Below the pieces are notes generated by a model. The model saw only the letters and a program-made list of their open reading frames with translations, searched no databases and was not told the DNA's origin. A DNA stretch of 29,434 bases from a virus: positions 1 to 29,434 of IMG/VR virus record IMGVR_UViG_3300017757_000088; one strand, written 5' to 3'. A program made the position numbers and the translations under genes. Positions 17,119 through 25,005 of the stretch are shown one piece after another (the stretch's first letter is position 1; each line of letters begins with the position of its first letter).

Positions 17119-18210
17119 CTACTTAATCACTTTAAATACTGTCGGTACATTAAAATATTGAACAGAGTTTGTATATAATAAGTCAGGTACTTTTACTTGC
17201 AATTTATAATATCGTTCAGGAAATAATCCTGCAAAATTTATATCAATATAATGCTTGTTACCAGAGCATGCTATTAATGTTGAAACAGTATCGTGATCTA
17301 TTACTACTTCACCTGTAGCATTATCTATAATAGCATATGAAGAACTAGCTGGTAAAGCATATCTTGTTATTGTTCCTACAGCATCTGTTTGTGTTCTTGT
17401 TGGAAATCTCGGCTGTGCTATTACCTCTACTCTTGTTTCTGTATCTTGTTTATATTCTGGTGTTAATAAAGCTTCTACTTTTATATCATCATTTGATCCT
17501 AACTCAGTCATAGATCCGGTACTTCTCGCCGGTGTATTATCCCACTTTGCTATTAACCGTGGTGGATAAATAGTATTAGTATTTTTTGAATAATACCTAG
17601 TAATACCTAATTGTGTTGTACTTGTTTCTTCTGATCCACTTCTCTTTACTATAAAGCCTGTATTTGTTATTGTATTAGTGTGCCAGCTTTCTACTATATT
17701 TGTAACATCAATATCTATATCTCCCTGCACACCTGAGAATTCTTGTGTTGCAGATTGTGAAGCATGTGAGCCAGACCAGAAATATCCTCCATAATTTCCA
17801 CCTGTCCACAATACTTCTGGTGTTTTACCTGTTCTGTATAACCAACTTACCCCTTCTGTCGTTGTAGGGTTGTGATAGCGTTTACCGAGACCAGCAGTCC
17901 ATGATTCTCTCATAGGATGTGCAACTATATTATATGTTTCTGGTATATCAATTTCTTCAGAAACAAAGAGTTTTAAATTCCATGTTAAACTACCACTATC
18001 TGATGCAGTATTTATTCCTAGTGCAGATAGTGATGCTGAAAGTGTAGATGTATCAAACTGTAATAACATTCTAGTATTTTTAGTACTTGATAATCCTGAT
18101 GCTGATATTGATTTTTCTAATTCTAATATCTCATCTAACCCTGTATTTTTAGAACCAGAGTCTTCATACAGTGTTGCATTTTTAGTTGGATATATTGTTC
18201 TTATTGCCAT
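17119..18210 (-). CDS. DNRLRE/CBM-like virion structural protein
   Basis: 363 residues, ATG at 18210 after AGGGAAAGAC. The N-terminal ~210 residues match the pattern of DNRLRE-type (disaggregatase-like) beta-sandwich domains: IYPTKNATLYEDSGSKNTG, then TRMLLQFDTSTLSASLSAL, a WTAGLGKRYHN segment, and a late VDVTNIVESWHTN-like strand (DIDVTNIVESWHTN). This fold occurs in extracellular adhesins and in phage tail proteins. The remaining ~150 residues form another beta domain ending with YKLQVKVPDLLYTNSVQYFNV, given in part. The gene directly follows the gp6-like wedge gene, so it probably encodes a baseplate-associated protein, perhaps a socket for fibres. Family-level resemblance is moderate. Virion location is inferred from gene order. 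Confidence 0.7.
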   Translation of the reverse strand: MAIRTIYPTKNATLYEDSGSKNTGLDEILELEKSISASGLSSTKNTRMLLQFDTSTLSASLSALGINTASDSGSLTWNLKLFVSEEIDIPETYNIVAHPMRESWTAGLGKRYHNPTTTEGVSWLYRTGKTPEVLWTGGNYGGYFWSGSHASQSATQEFSGVQGDIDIDVTNIVESWHTNTITNTGFIVKRSGSEETSTTQLGITRYYSKNTNTIYPPRLIAKWDNTPARSTGSMTELGSNDDIKVEALLTPEYKQDTETRVEVIAQPRFPTRTQTDAVGTITRYALPASSSYAIIDNATGEVVIDHDTVSTLIACSGNKHYIDINFAGLFPERYYKLQVKVPDLLYTNSVQYFNVPTVFKVIK

Positions 18211-18218
18211 GTCTTTCC

Positions 18219-20093
18219 CTAATACTGTATTACTTGTCCTTGTATATCATCGTTTGGAAATTTTATTTCAAAACATGATGGATCTAATGATGGAAAAATT
18301 ACATCATTCATTGTTGCATCTTCTATATTATATCTGTATTTACTATACGCGCCGCCAAATTTATTTACTACTTCAACATCTATAACAGATTGAACTCCTT
18401 CTACGTTAGCGATACATAAATAAATATCTTTAAGATATATAACACTACCAAAAGTAAAGTTATCTATTTGATATTTTTCTTTTAATGCACTGATAGTTTT
18501 TAATAAAACTTTATTAGAATTTTGATTACTTAATACAGTTATTTTAAAATTGATACCAATGTTAACAATATACCCGTTTTTAATATTAATTGCATCTGTT
18601 AACATTCTATATTGTGACATATACGTTCTTAAATTCTCTTTTGCTGCCCCGACTGGTTGTGTTAATTTTTTTGATCTATCATATGTTAATACATATAGAT
18701 TTATAGCTAGTGGGTTTGATACTGATATATGATCTTTTGTCATTTGTTCATCTGAAGCTACCCAAGCTTTTGCAATTGACCCAAATTTAGCTGGCATACT
18801 CAACGCTCTAATAACATAATCTTCTTTTGTTACTACTCTATTTTGTGTATTAAAAAATCCTAACGCATTCTGTCTTACTTGTTCAATTGTTTCAGGACCT
18901 GAACCACCGGTAGCTGGGGATACGTTTGCAACATAAATAGAGTTTTGAACTGTCTCTATTGTACCCTTTACTAATGTTTTATCATCTGGAAATGTTATTG
19001 TTTTAGATACTATATCTGTTACTTCATTAGTCCCAACATTAGCTCGTAATCCATATCCATGTAAATAGGTAACTGTTAATGTTGTATTGGATGGCATTTC
19101 ACCATATGTGTTTGTATACAGGAAGTTAGAAGGATCAAATGATTTATTTAAATTATTAACACCTCCAGGTAGTGATGATCCGACATTTTGTGGATTAGGT
19201 ATTATTTCTTCATCAGGATCAGATGATATTCCAGCTCCAAATTGTATTTTTATTCTATTATCTGGAGTAACTCTTGTTATAAATCGCTTACCTATACTTT
19301 TTAATGATAATACATATGGTATAGTGTTAGAATTTGCAGATAGTGTTGGATCATTTGCTACACTATTTACCGTTTCATTAAACACTGTTTCTTGCGCTAA
19401 AAAAGGAACTTCTGTCCAATTATTCCCATCTGAATCTACTATACTTTCTATTGATTGAACTCTATCACTATCTAATACGATAGATGCATATGGATCTGCT
19501 GAACCTAGTGCAAATTCTTCACTTCTCAGTTCTCCACTGACACAATTTACTTCTTTAGAACATAAATACTGCTCTGGCAATCCTGTTGATTCATTTGTTG
19601 TATATACTGATACCTGTGTTGGATCATAAGAACTGGATGTTCTAAAATCTACATGATCGATTGTTTGAAATTTTATACTTTGATTGGATTTAACAATCAT
19701 ACCTTTATTTACTCGTGGAGCATAATCCCAATCTGGCTTTACATTTGCTCCTGTACCGGTAGATGGTATTAGTGTATATACAAATAATTTTAGTGTGCTT
19801 GGTGTCGCTATTTTTGGTTTATAGCCGAAACTTTGTGCGATAGCAAATACATTTTTTCGTTCTTGAGCTCTATGCAGCATAGTTTCTTTCATAGAGTAAT
19901 CTGTATAATAAGAAAGGACATCTCCAACATACGCAGCCATATCTATAAACATAGTTGATGGTGAGGCTTCAGTAAAATCTTTAACAGTATTTGGAAAATA
20001 ATTTTTTGCAAACTCTATTAAATTTGTTTTTATTCCAGAGAAATCTCTCTGTGTAAATTTTACTTCTTTTATATTTTTCTTTGTATATGCCAT
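18219..20093 (-). CDS. 6: Baseplate wedge protein, T4 gp6-like (baseplate J family)
   Basis: 624 residues, close to T4 gp6 (660). The N-terminus is the recognisable gp6 opening: a helix-rich segment FSGIKTNLIEFAKNYFPN, then ASPSTMFIDMAAYVGDVLSY and RAQERKNVFAIAQSFGY. The middle has the beta-rich ring portion with GGVNNLNKSFDPSNF. The region ~385-470 (GPETIEQVRQNALGFFNTQN and RVVTKEDYVIRALSMP) is the hallmark of baseplate J-like proteins. In T4, gp6 dimers form the inner wedge ring that controls sheath contraction. The gene starts one base after the gp25-like stop and has the same neighbours as in other contractile phages. I am confident of the family. The T4 gene name is by homology of sequence pattern. 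Confidence 0.92.
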   Translation of the reverse strand: MAYTKKNIKEVKFTQRDFSGIKTNLIEFAKNYFPNTVKDFTEASPSTMFIDMAAYVGDVLSYYTDYSMKETMLHRAQERKNVFAIAQSFGYKPKIATPSTLKLFVYTLIPSTGTGANVKPDWDYAPRVNKGMIVKSNQSIKFQTIDHVDFRTSSSYDPTQVSVYTTNESTGLPEQYLCSKEVNCVSGELRSEEFALGSADPYASIVLDSDRVQSIESIVDSDGNNWTEVPFLAQETVFNETVNSVANDPTLSANSNTIPYVLSLKSIGKRFITRVTPDNRIKIQFGAGISSDPDEEIIPNPQNVGSSLPGGVNNLNKSFDPSNFLYTNTYGEMPSNTTLTVTYLHGYGLRANVGTNEVTDIVSKTITFPDDKTLVKGTIETVQNSIYVANVSPATGGSGPETIEQVRQNALGFFNTQNRVVTKEDYVIRALSMPAKFGSIAKAWVASDEQMTKDHISVSNPLAINLYVLTYDRSKKLTQPVGAAKENLRTYMSQYRMLTDAINIKNGYIVNIGINFKITVLSNQNSNKVLLKTISALKEKYQIDNFTFGSVIYLKDIYLCIANVEGVQSVIDVEVVNKFGGAYSKYRYNIEDATMNDVIFPSLDPSCFEIKFPNDDIQGQVIQY

Positions 20094-20094
20094 G

Positions 20095-20505
20095 TTATAA
20101 ACTCACATCCAGATTTAATATGTTACCTGCTTCCCATCCGTTAACCCTATATTGAACTCTTATATTCATTTTATTTTCTGCTGGATTAGATACTATATCG
20201 ACATTACTTATAGCTATATATGGCATCCATTCTTCAACAGCATTTTCTATCGCGATTGTTGCTGCAGGTTCTAGTTCACCAGAACTTAATGGTTCATATA
20301 ATAGATGATATAGTCCGCTACCAAATGTTGGATAGTACACCCTCTCTCCAGGTATTGTTAGTATTAGATTTCTTAAATTATCATGTATCTGTCTTGCTGT
20401 TGTATAGTTTTGATATGTTGTACCAACAGTTAGAGGAAAAGCTACTCCAATAGCTATTGTTTCTTCATAATCATTTGGTATTATATTTGGTACTAATCTA
20501 GACAT
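20095..20505 (-). CDS. 25: Baseplate wedge protein, gp25/GpW family
   Basis: 136 residues, nearly the same length as T4 gp25 (132). The family pattern is visible: an N-terminal strand region, a helix QIHDNLRNLILTIPGERVYYP, given in part, with the invariant 'TxxGERxxxPxFG' phrase (TIPGERVYYPTFG), then the helix YHLLYEPLS and AIENAVEEWMPYI, ending in beta strands. In contractile tails this protein joins the wedge to the sheath initiation ring. Start ATG overlaps the upstream stop as TAATG, and gp6 begins one base after its end. The order gp25 then gp6 is the usual one in such modules. Confidence 0.93.
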   Translation of the reverse strand: MSRLVPNIIPNDYEETIAIGVAFPLTVGTTYQNYTTARQIHDNLRNLILTIPGERVYYPTFGSGLYHLLYEPLSSGELEPAATIAIENAVEEWMPYIAISNVDIVSNPAENKMNIRVQYRVNGWEAGNILNLDVSL

Positions 20506-20852
20506 TATTTTTTAAACCTTTTTACTAATTCTGAGTAATCTCTCGTTAATGCATTATTTAAATCATCTGGCAAGCTCTCTGCTTTTACTAACCTTCCGTT
20601 AAGATCTTGTTGCATAGGTTTTTGATTTATACCATTCTGCATTGCTGCAAACCCTGCTCTTGCGTCAGTAGCATCAAAAGTCTTCATTGTTGGATATGCT
20701 TCCTGTTCTGTTTGACTTAATGCTTCCGTTAATGTTAGTATTCCTTTTTCTTCCTTCTGTGTTTTTTGTTCTGTAAGTACACTTCTTACTTCTCTTTGCA
20801 CTTCTTCACGTACTATTTTTCTAATAACCTGTGCTAATTGTTTTGCTTTCAT
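20505..20852 (-). CDS. Unknown small protein in the baseplate module
   Basis: 115 residues, ATG at 20852 after AGGAGATAAAAT, with a candidate late promoter 20-37 bases upstream. No family is recognised. The first ~30 residues (KQLAQVIRKIVREEVQREVR) form a charged amphipathic helix similar to leaders on several marine T4-like structural or head proteins. The middle is Gln/Glu-rich and low in hydrophobics, and the C-terminus is a short helix (LNNALTRDYSELVKRFKK). It may be an assembly chaperone, scaffold-like or minor virion protein. Tight coupling to gp25 supports a baseplate connection, but this is only positional. Confidence 0.6.
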   Translation of the reverse strand: MKAKQLAQVIRKIVREEVQREVRSVLTEQKTQKEEKGILTLTEALSQTEQEAYPTMKTFDATDARAGFAAMQNGINQKPMQQDLNGRLVKAESLPDDLNNALTRDYSELVKRFKK

Positions 20853-20872
20853 ATTTTATCTCCTAGGAATAG

Positions 20873-20889
20873 TATATATAATAAATATC
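20873..20889 (-). promoter_or_regulatory. Candidate late promoter element
   Basis: The coding strand reads GATATTTATTATATATA, 20 bases before the 115-residue gene that opens the gp25/gp6 group. It shares an exact 16-base core with the box at 11204-11220. The spacing to the start codon is also alike (about 20 bases in both), which strengthens the view that these are real signals. Confidence 0.5.
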
Positions 20890-20908
20890 ACATATTTTTA
20901 TTTTATAT

Positions 20909-21955
20909 CTATTTCTGTTTAAATTCATCAAAAGTAGTTTGTAACTGATTTAACTCTGCTTGTATTGTGGCTGCTTGTCCGTAATACTGTCCAAAATCTG
21001 ATATTCTTGTTGATTGTAATGTTGTACCTATTCCAGGTATTACAAATGTTTGCCATTGACAGGCAAAGTTCATACTATGAACGATATCGATGATTGACTT
21101 TAATTTTTCTAATAATTGCTCGTTAAATTGCATAATTTTATCCACATCATAATTCCATTTCTCCGTTTGTATGTATATATTCTTTTTACTATTTATAATT
21201 ATATTATCTAATCTTGTTCCTAATACAATTCTATCACTATATAATACACATTGACCATGATCAAAACGTTCTAGGTCAGTTATGTCAGAATGTAATGGGC
21301 TTCGTAGCGGTATAGGTATATGCTGATCAGCTGTTAACCATAATGATGATGCATCATAAAACATATTTTCAATTGGTAGCCATCCTGTGCGTAAAATTGT
21401 AATAGGTGATTGATTTTTACTTGAACTGTTTCTCCATGGAAATTTAGCTTTATCACTTGTGCTCGACATTCGTAAACTTTGTCCAAACCTACCTTGTATA
21501 ATAACATCACCTTCTTTTGTATCAACAGCACGTGCCTGATCAGGATATGGTAAAAATGTTTCACCAGGGTATAATTCTGATAAATCCTGCTTCCATGTTT
21601 TACTAGTTGCATTGGGTATTATATTAATATCTGCTGCATTGGATGTAATTCCCATATAATACCATTTTTTACCAAATCTAGGATCTTTTATACATACCAC
21701 TTGCTCATTTGGTACAGGAACAGTATATGTGTGTGGTGATAGCGGTCCCATAGTTATGTTTAAAACACCGTGATCTTTTGTTTTAATATTTACGTTAATA
21801 TCACCTATACTTCTATTATTATTATCATGTATTACCTTAACAACATCACCAAAAGCTGTTTCAGCAATTAAATGGTCTTTACCACCTCCGGTATATTGAC
21901 TTGATCTAGAGGATTTTAATCTAACAAGCTTATCATCATCTGTAAATTTACTCAT
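20909..21955 (-). CDS. Baseplate spike/hub protein, gp5/gpV-like, without lysozyme domain
   Basis: 348 residues, ATG at 21955 after GGAGAAATCTCT. It overlaps the preceding gene by eight bases. The N-terminal half reads like the OB-fold region of baseplate assembly proteins: FGDVVKVIHDNN, HTYTVPVPNEQVVCIKDP and KKWYYMGITS. A later segment EGDVIIQGRFGQSLRMSST (~148-166) resembles phage baseplate proteins that present beta-helix spikes. A C-terminal helical tail follows (VDKIMQFNEQLLEKLKSI). T4 gp5 (575 residues) carries a lysozyme insert; nothing like it is visible here. Gene order before gp25 and gp6 supports the assignment. I rate the family moderately certain. Confidence 0.72.
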   Translation of the reverse strand: MSKFTDDDKLVRLKSSRSSQYTGGGKDHLIAETAFGDVVKVIHDNNNRSIGDINVNIKTKDHGVLNITMGPLSPHTYTVPVPNEQVVCIKDPRFGKKWYYMGITSNAADINIIPNATSKTWKQDLSELYPGETFLPYPDQARAVDTKEGDVIIQGRFGQSLRMSSTSDKAKFPWRNSSSKNQSPITILRTGWLPIENMFYDASSLWLTADQHIPIPLRSPLHSDITDLERFDHGQCVLYSDRIVLGTRLDNIIINSKKNIYIQTEKWNYDVDKIMQFNEQLLEKLKSIIDIVHSMNFACQWQTFVIPGIGTTLQSTRISDFGQYYGQAATIQAELNQLQTTFDEFKQK

Positions 21956-22286
21956 TAGAGATTTCTCCTACTTTTTCAACTTGTTCTATTAATTGTTTCT
22001 TTTCTTCTTCTGTTAATAATAAATTACCTTCATCACTACCGCGTCCTTGAGCTTTTTGTACAATTGCTGCCATCTTGATTAAAGCTTCATCATTTTTTAC
22101 AGCTATCTCCATATAATCCTTAATTAATGGTACAATAATAACTGCGTCACCTATATTTTTTATCATAGGCTTCAATTCTGTTATAAGAATTTGTATTTGT
22201 GTCTCTTTACGCTTTGAGTTATCATAAATATCTTTCAATAAACTATCAAACGTCTTACCACTAAATATTTCTTTGTTTTCTTCCAT
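21948..22286 (-). CDS. Unknown helical protein opening the baseplate module
   Basis: 112 residues, ATG at 22286 after TAGGAGTATATT. No family is recognised. The protein is largely helical and acidic: KTFDSLLKDIYDNSKRKETQ, a hydrophobic centre (VIIVPLIKDYMEIAV), and a C-terminal acidic helix (LTEEEKKQLIEQVEKVGE). It lies just after the terminator at 22322-22350 and a candidate late promoter, so it appears to be the first gene of the baseplate unit. A tail-assembly chaperone or scaffold role is possible. The eight-base overlap with the gp5-like gene suggests coupled translation. Confidence 0.6.
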   Translation of the reverse strand: MEENKEIFSGKTFDSLLKDIYDNSKRKETQIQILITELKPMIKNIGDAVIIVPLIKDYMEIAVKNDEALIKMAAIVQKAQGRGSDEGNLLLTEEEKKQLIEQVEKVGEISNE

Positions 22287-22299
22287 AATATACTCCTAT

Positions 22300-22314
22300 G
22301 TATATATAAATATA
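22300..22314 (-). promoter_or_regulatory. Candidate late promoter element
   Basis: The coding strand reads TATATTTATATATAC, 13 bases before the 112-residue gene. It shares ATATTTATATAT with the boxes at 2643 and 27765. The close spacing leaves almost no leader, so the transcription start would lie in or near the ribosome site. This weakens but does not exclude a promoter role. Confidence 0.35.
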
Positions 22315-22321
22315 CGAAAAT

Positions 22322-22350
22322 AAAAAAGCGCCCGGTTAAAGGCGCTTTTA
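22322..22350 (-). terminator. Intrinsic terminator, possibly bidirectional
   Basis: The sequence AAAAGCGCC (22324-22332) pairs perfectly over nine bases with GGCGCTTTT (22341-22349) around an eight-base loop. On the minus strand the stem is followed by a T-run. It lies downstream of the 74-residue membrane protein gene and upstream of the baseplate module, so it separates two transcription units. The A-run on the other side could also support rightward termination. Confidence 0.85.
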
Positions 22351-22373
22351 TAGTTATATTTATCTGTAGATAA

Positions 22374-22598
22374 CTATTTCTTCGTAAAGAATGATGCAAT
22401 GATAACTAGTACTACTAGTCCTACAAATCCTCCATTACCTAATCCTTCGATTAGAGTAGTAAGATTTGCAATAACATCCATTCCGAAAACATTAGTACCC
22501 GTAAGTACTTGCCACAAGATTGTTACTGGAATTACTGCCATAAATATGGTTAGTAGTCCACCGAAAAATCCGTTTACATGTTTAATTACTGAATCCAT
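22374..22598 (-). CDS. Small two-TM membrane protein (holin candidate)
   Basis: 74 residues, ATG at 22598 after GGAGAATAACAC. Two hydrophobic helices are visible: ~12-32 (GLLTIFMAVIPVTILWQVL) and ~52-71 (GLGNGGFVGLVVLVIIASFF), with a Lys-Lys C-terminus. Length, topology and charged tail fit small phage holins, which form the inner-membrane lesion for lysis. It is also compatible with a superinfection or membrane-remodelling protein. It appears GC-richer than most neighbours. The lytic transglycosylase gene is about 2.4 kb upstream on the same strand, so it is not in a classic adjacent holin-endolysin pair. A strong terminator ends its transcript. Function is inference. Confidence 0.6.
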   Translation of the reverse strand: MDSVIKHVNGFFGGLLTIFMAVIPVTILWQVLTGTNVFGMDVIANLTTLIEGLGNGGFVGLVVLVIIASFFTKK

Positions 22599-22629
22599 GT
22601 GTTATTCTCCATTTTTTTTTATGTTTTGC

Positions 22630-22641
22630 GGCAATATTGCC
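22630..22641. repeat. Perfect 12-bp palindrome between OMP and holin-like genes
   Basis: GGCAATATTGCC is a perfect palindrome in the gap between the outer-membrane protein gene and the 74-residue gene. No U-run follows on the coding strand, so it is a poor terminator. It could be a dimeric-regulator site, a weak hairpin, or chance. Confidence 0.3.
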
Positions 22642-22670
22642 TGGTGAGTTTTTTGAGCGATTAAATTAAA

Positions 22671-23078
22671 TTAGAACTTAAATCCAAATCCTAACGTAAG
22701 ATTTGTAGTTCCTTCTCCTGTATTATATACGACCTTTGGGTCTACGTAAATGTTATTTCTAACGGTAAACATTTTACCAGCACCGATAGACATTCCATCT
22801 GTACTGAATCCATCCACACCTAGATATCCGAAAAATCCTTTCCAGAAATATCTTGCATGAAAATCGATATCCATATCTGCTTCCTCAGAAGCTTGATTTA
22901 GTGACATACCAATCATAAGATTGTTTGTCACACCATATCCGATTGTTGGTGAAACAGCCCAATCAGTCCATGCGACATTATTAATATCACCTGTACCAAC
23001 GTACCAATCACCTTGTTGTTGTGCTTGACATGCGAATATACCACATACCAATGCTAATGTTAAAATTAAATTTCTCAT
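22671..23078 (-). CDS. Phage-encoded outer-membrane beta-barrel protein
   Basis: 135 residues from ATG 23078, chosen because AGAGGGAATTATTT precedes it. An upstream in-frame start adds 12 residues without a ribosome site. A clear signal peptide (MRNLILTLALVCGIFACQAQ) ends in Ala/Gln residues, typical of Bacteroidetes exports; Cys17 could also serve as a weak lipobox. The mature part is made of alternating amphipathic strands (AVSPTIGYGVTNNLMIGMSL, then DIDFHARYFW, GMSIGAGKMF) and ends in a terminal aromatic (LGFGFKF), the C-terminal signature for outer-membrane insertion. It probably changes the host surface, for instance to block reinfection, or acts as a porin. It could have come from a host. 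A TATAAATA box lies about 80 bases upstream on the coding strand. Confidence 0.8.
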   Translation of the reverse strand: MRNLILTLALVCGIFACQAQQQGDWYVGTGDINNVAWTDWAVSPTIGYGVTNNLMIGMSLNQASEEADMDIDFHARYFWKGFFGYLGVDGFSTDGMSIGAGKMFTVRNNIYVDPKVVYNTGEGTTNLTLGFGFKF

Positions 23079-23155
23079 AAATAATTCCCTCTTTTTGTTA
23101 GTGCTCAAACTCACTATTAAATAACCTTTTTAAACCTTAATTTGTATAACTGTTT

Positions 23156-23163
23156 TATTTATA
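23156..23163 (-). promoter_or_regulatory. Exact T4-type late promoter octamer upstream of the OMP gene
   Basis: The coding strand reads TATAAATA, the T4 gp55-dependent late promoter consensus, about 80 bases before the ATG at 23078. Downstream bases (AAACAG) do not match the T4 extension. In this AT-rich genome a chance match is possible, but the location in a non-coding gap and the gp55-like gene nearby favour a real element. Confidence 0.4.
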
Positions 23164-23190
23164 ATACATATCATGTTTAAATAGTTTATA

Positions 23191-23964
23191 CTACCTTTTT
23201 TCATATATTTTAAACAGCCTTATATACTCCTTCTTCAGTATATTAACAACACGTGTTATATATTGTGTCTTTACATCAACCATCTCGCGTACCATTATAT
23301 AAAGTGCTTTTTTATTATATGTTTCTATGTTTTCACAATTTTTAAAAATTTCTAATACAGCATAAGCGATAGGTACATCTCTCTTATACTTTATTATTTT
23401 ATCTATATTATCTGTACAGTATTCTATAAATAATCTATAAAAATCTTTTACTTCTTCTTGCTTACTCTTTCTAACTGATTCATTAGTTAGATCTCTCTGT
23501 GTATCAATTGCAATTACTGGCGCCTTCCCTTTCTTGTGATTATAATGCTTATAATTATTTTGTATTAAATAATTTTTTGCTACTATACTAAAGTAAGAAA
23601 ACGCTTTACCCTTTTCCTTTGAATACTTATTTAACTTCTCTAATAAAAATGCTATTACCTCATATTGAACCTCTTTTGTTGTTGCATCAAAATGGTAAAA
23701 CTTATACCTATGTACAAGATTTTCACACATCTTCATTAATGGTTTATGTATATGAGAATTAAATACTTTATTGCGTAATTCATGATCTAATTCATTATTA
23801 TAAGCAATGATAGCATTTTCTGTATCTTCTGTAAAATATAATTTATTTTTACGAGGTCGACCTCTTTTAGGTCCTAGCTGCTTATGTCTTTCCACTGCTA
23901 ACTCTAATTTTTTTCGCTCTATATCTGCATAAAACTCTTTAACAGGGCTTGATTTAACTTTCAT
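23191..23964 (-). CDS. 55: Late sigma factor, gp55-like, with an AT-hook-like motif
   Basis: 257 residues, longer than T4 gp55 (185). The ATG at 23964 follows GAGGATATAG and overlaps the upstream gene. The region ~95-140 (EVQYEVIAFLLEKLNKYS, then KAFSYFSIVAKNYLIQNN) is the sigma region-2-like segment characteristic of gp55 in marine T4-like phages. These proteins direct host RNA polymerase to phage late promoters. Residues 32-41 (PKRGRPRKNK) form a textbook AT-hook-like motif with a GRP core, which binds the minor groove of AT-rich DNA. I do not know this as a normal part of T4 gp55. It fits the very AT-rich boxes found before late genes here. The C-terminal ~80 residues are helical and may contact clamp or core polymerase. 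Confidence 0.82.
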   Translation of the reverse strand: MKVKSSPVKEFYADIERKKLELAVERHKQLGPKRGRPRKNKLYFTEDTENAIIAYNNELDHELRNKVFNSHIHKPLMKMCENLVHRYKFYHFDATTKEVQYEVIAFLLEKLNKYSKEKGKAFSYFSIVAKNYLIQNNYKHYNHKKGKAPVIAIDTQRDLTNESVRKSKQEEVKDFYRLFIEYCTDNIDKIIKYKRDVPIAYAVLEIFKNCENIETYNKKALYIMVREMVDVKTQYITRVVNILKKEYIRLFKIYEKR

Positions 23965-24244
23965 CTATATCCTCTTTTATATTATATTTATCTTTTACTT
24001 TTGTTACTATATTCTTAATTTCGGAAAATACAGAACCTACCTCATCATCTGATTCAAAACTTCCTCTACTGTCTGCTTTTTTTATTGCTGCATATGCTCG
24101 ATCTATATCTTTAATAAAACTATCCATGCTTAAAGAAACATCTGTCAGTTCATCATCTAACCGTTCCACCTTTTTTAATAAATTTATATTAATAAAAATA
24201 GATATAATTAATAATACACTTAATATAATGATTGTTGTAATCAT
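23954..24244 (-). CDS. Small membrane-anchored protein upstream of gp55
   Basis: 96 residues, ATG overlapping the HD gene stop (ATGA). Residues 2-22 (ITTIIILSVLLIISIFININ) form one strong N-terminal transmembrane helix, followed by an acidic, helical cytoplasmic or periplasmic domain (ERLDDELTDVSLSMDSFIKD, EIKNIVTKVKDKYN). No family name is known to me. Similar small membrane proteins sit next to gp55 in T4-like marine phages, from memory. The 11-base overlap with gp55 indicates joint translation. A role in lysis control or in membrane association of the late programme is possible, without direct evidence. Confidence 0.6.
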   Translation of the reverse strand: MITTIIILSVLLIISIFININLLKKVERLDDELTDVSLSMDSFIKDIDRAYAAIKKADSRGSFESDDEVGSVFSEIKNIVTKVKDKYNIKEDIDES

Positions 24245-25005
24245 TTAGTATCTCCAAAAAGATCTTTAAATAAATCTTTAGCTGAGTCATTAGCTCCTGA
24301 TACCGTTTTAGAGGTGTAAGCTTTTCTAGCAACCTTTTTTGTTTCTTTTACTGCAGTCGAGTTACTACCTTTCCACGTTTCATATTCTATCTGACTCGCC
24401 ATATGATCAGCGTGGTGTAATATAATAGGTAAGTTAATTCTCATTCTAGATTCAGGTCTAAATGCTACAAAATACGGTTTATTAGAATCATCATATAATC
24501 CATCATGTAACTTAATACCCATCATTTCATTTTGATTAAACTTAATACCAAACTCATTTAATAGTAAAAGAGATCTATCAGGTACAGACATAAAAGGTAT
24601 ATCAGGATTTATTTCATAAATCTTCCCTTGATTCTTTCTATGCCATTCAGATGGATTAGGTCTATACATTTCTATCTCTTGAGTACCTACTTTACCTAAA
24701 TCGTGATTAAGTGCAGCAAACATTAACTCTTCATATGTGTAACCTGAACAATCAGATCCCATTTCTTTCCATGAGTTGTATACTTTACCAGCACATTCCA
24801 TAACCCTAATAATATGATCAACATACCCACCCGCAAAGCAATTATGAAAATGCTCAAAGCTTGATGCAGGCATCATCATCATTCTATCTTGAAAGAACTC
24901 ATACATTTCTATAAGCTTTTCTCTACGTGGGTCTGCAAAGTTACCGTTAATTAATCCGATTAACTTTTCCCAATTTTCTGCTATTTTATTTTCATCTAGA
25001 TGCAT
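24241..25005 (-). CDS. HD-domain metal-dependent phosphohydrolase
   Basis: 254 residues, ATG at 25005 after AGAGGAAGAAT, overlapping the transglycosylase stop by 14 bases. The HD pattern is clear: H54 and H64 (FHNCFAGGYVDH), the HD pair H101-D102 (ALNHDLGKVG), H167-D168 (KLHDGLYD) and HHADHM (197-202), which supply a two-metal phosphohydrolase site. Such enzymes hydrolyse nucleotides, deoxynucleotides or signalling nucleotides. The substrate cannot be told from sequence. HD proteins are frequent in marine T4-like phages. The Lys/Ser-rich C-terminus (~215-254) is probably disordered except for a final helix (AKDLFKDLFG). A nucleotide-pool or signalling role during infection is the best inference. 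Confidence 0.82.
   Translation of the reverse strand: MHLDENKIAENWEKLIGLINGNFADPRREKLIEMYEFFQDRMMMMPASSFEHFHNCFAGGYVDHIIRVMECAGKVYNSWKEMGSDCSGYTYEELMFAALNHDLGKVGTQEIEMYRPNPSEWHRKNQGKIYEINPDIPFMSVPDRSLLLLNEFGIKFNQNEMMGIKLHDGLYDDSNKPYFVAFRPESRMRINLPIILHHADHMASQIEYETWKGSNSTAVKETKKVARKAYTSKTVSGANDSAKDLFKDLFGDTK

Noticed and set aside
19087-19458. Open frame of 123 codons on the plus strand
   Set aside because: It is antisense to the well-supported gp6-like gene and has no independent evidence.
21334-21612. Minus-strand frame of 92 codons inside the gp5-like gene
   Set aside because: It is an out-of-frame overlap with a well-supported protein, without a start signal.
23079-23114. Longer N-terminus for the outer-membrane protein
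   Set aside because: It would place 12 polar residues before the signal peptide and skip the good ribosome site before ATG 23078.
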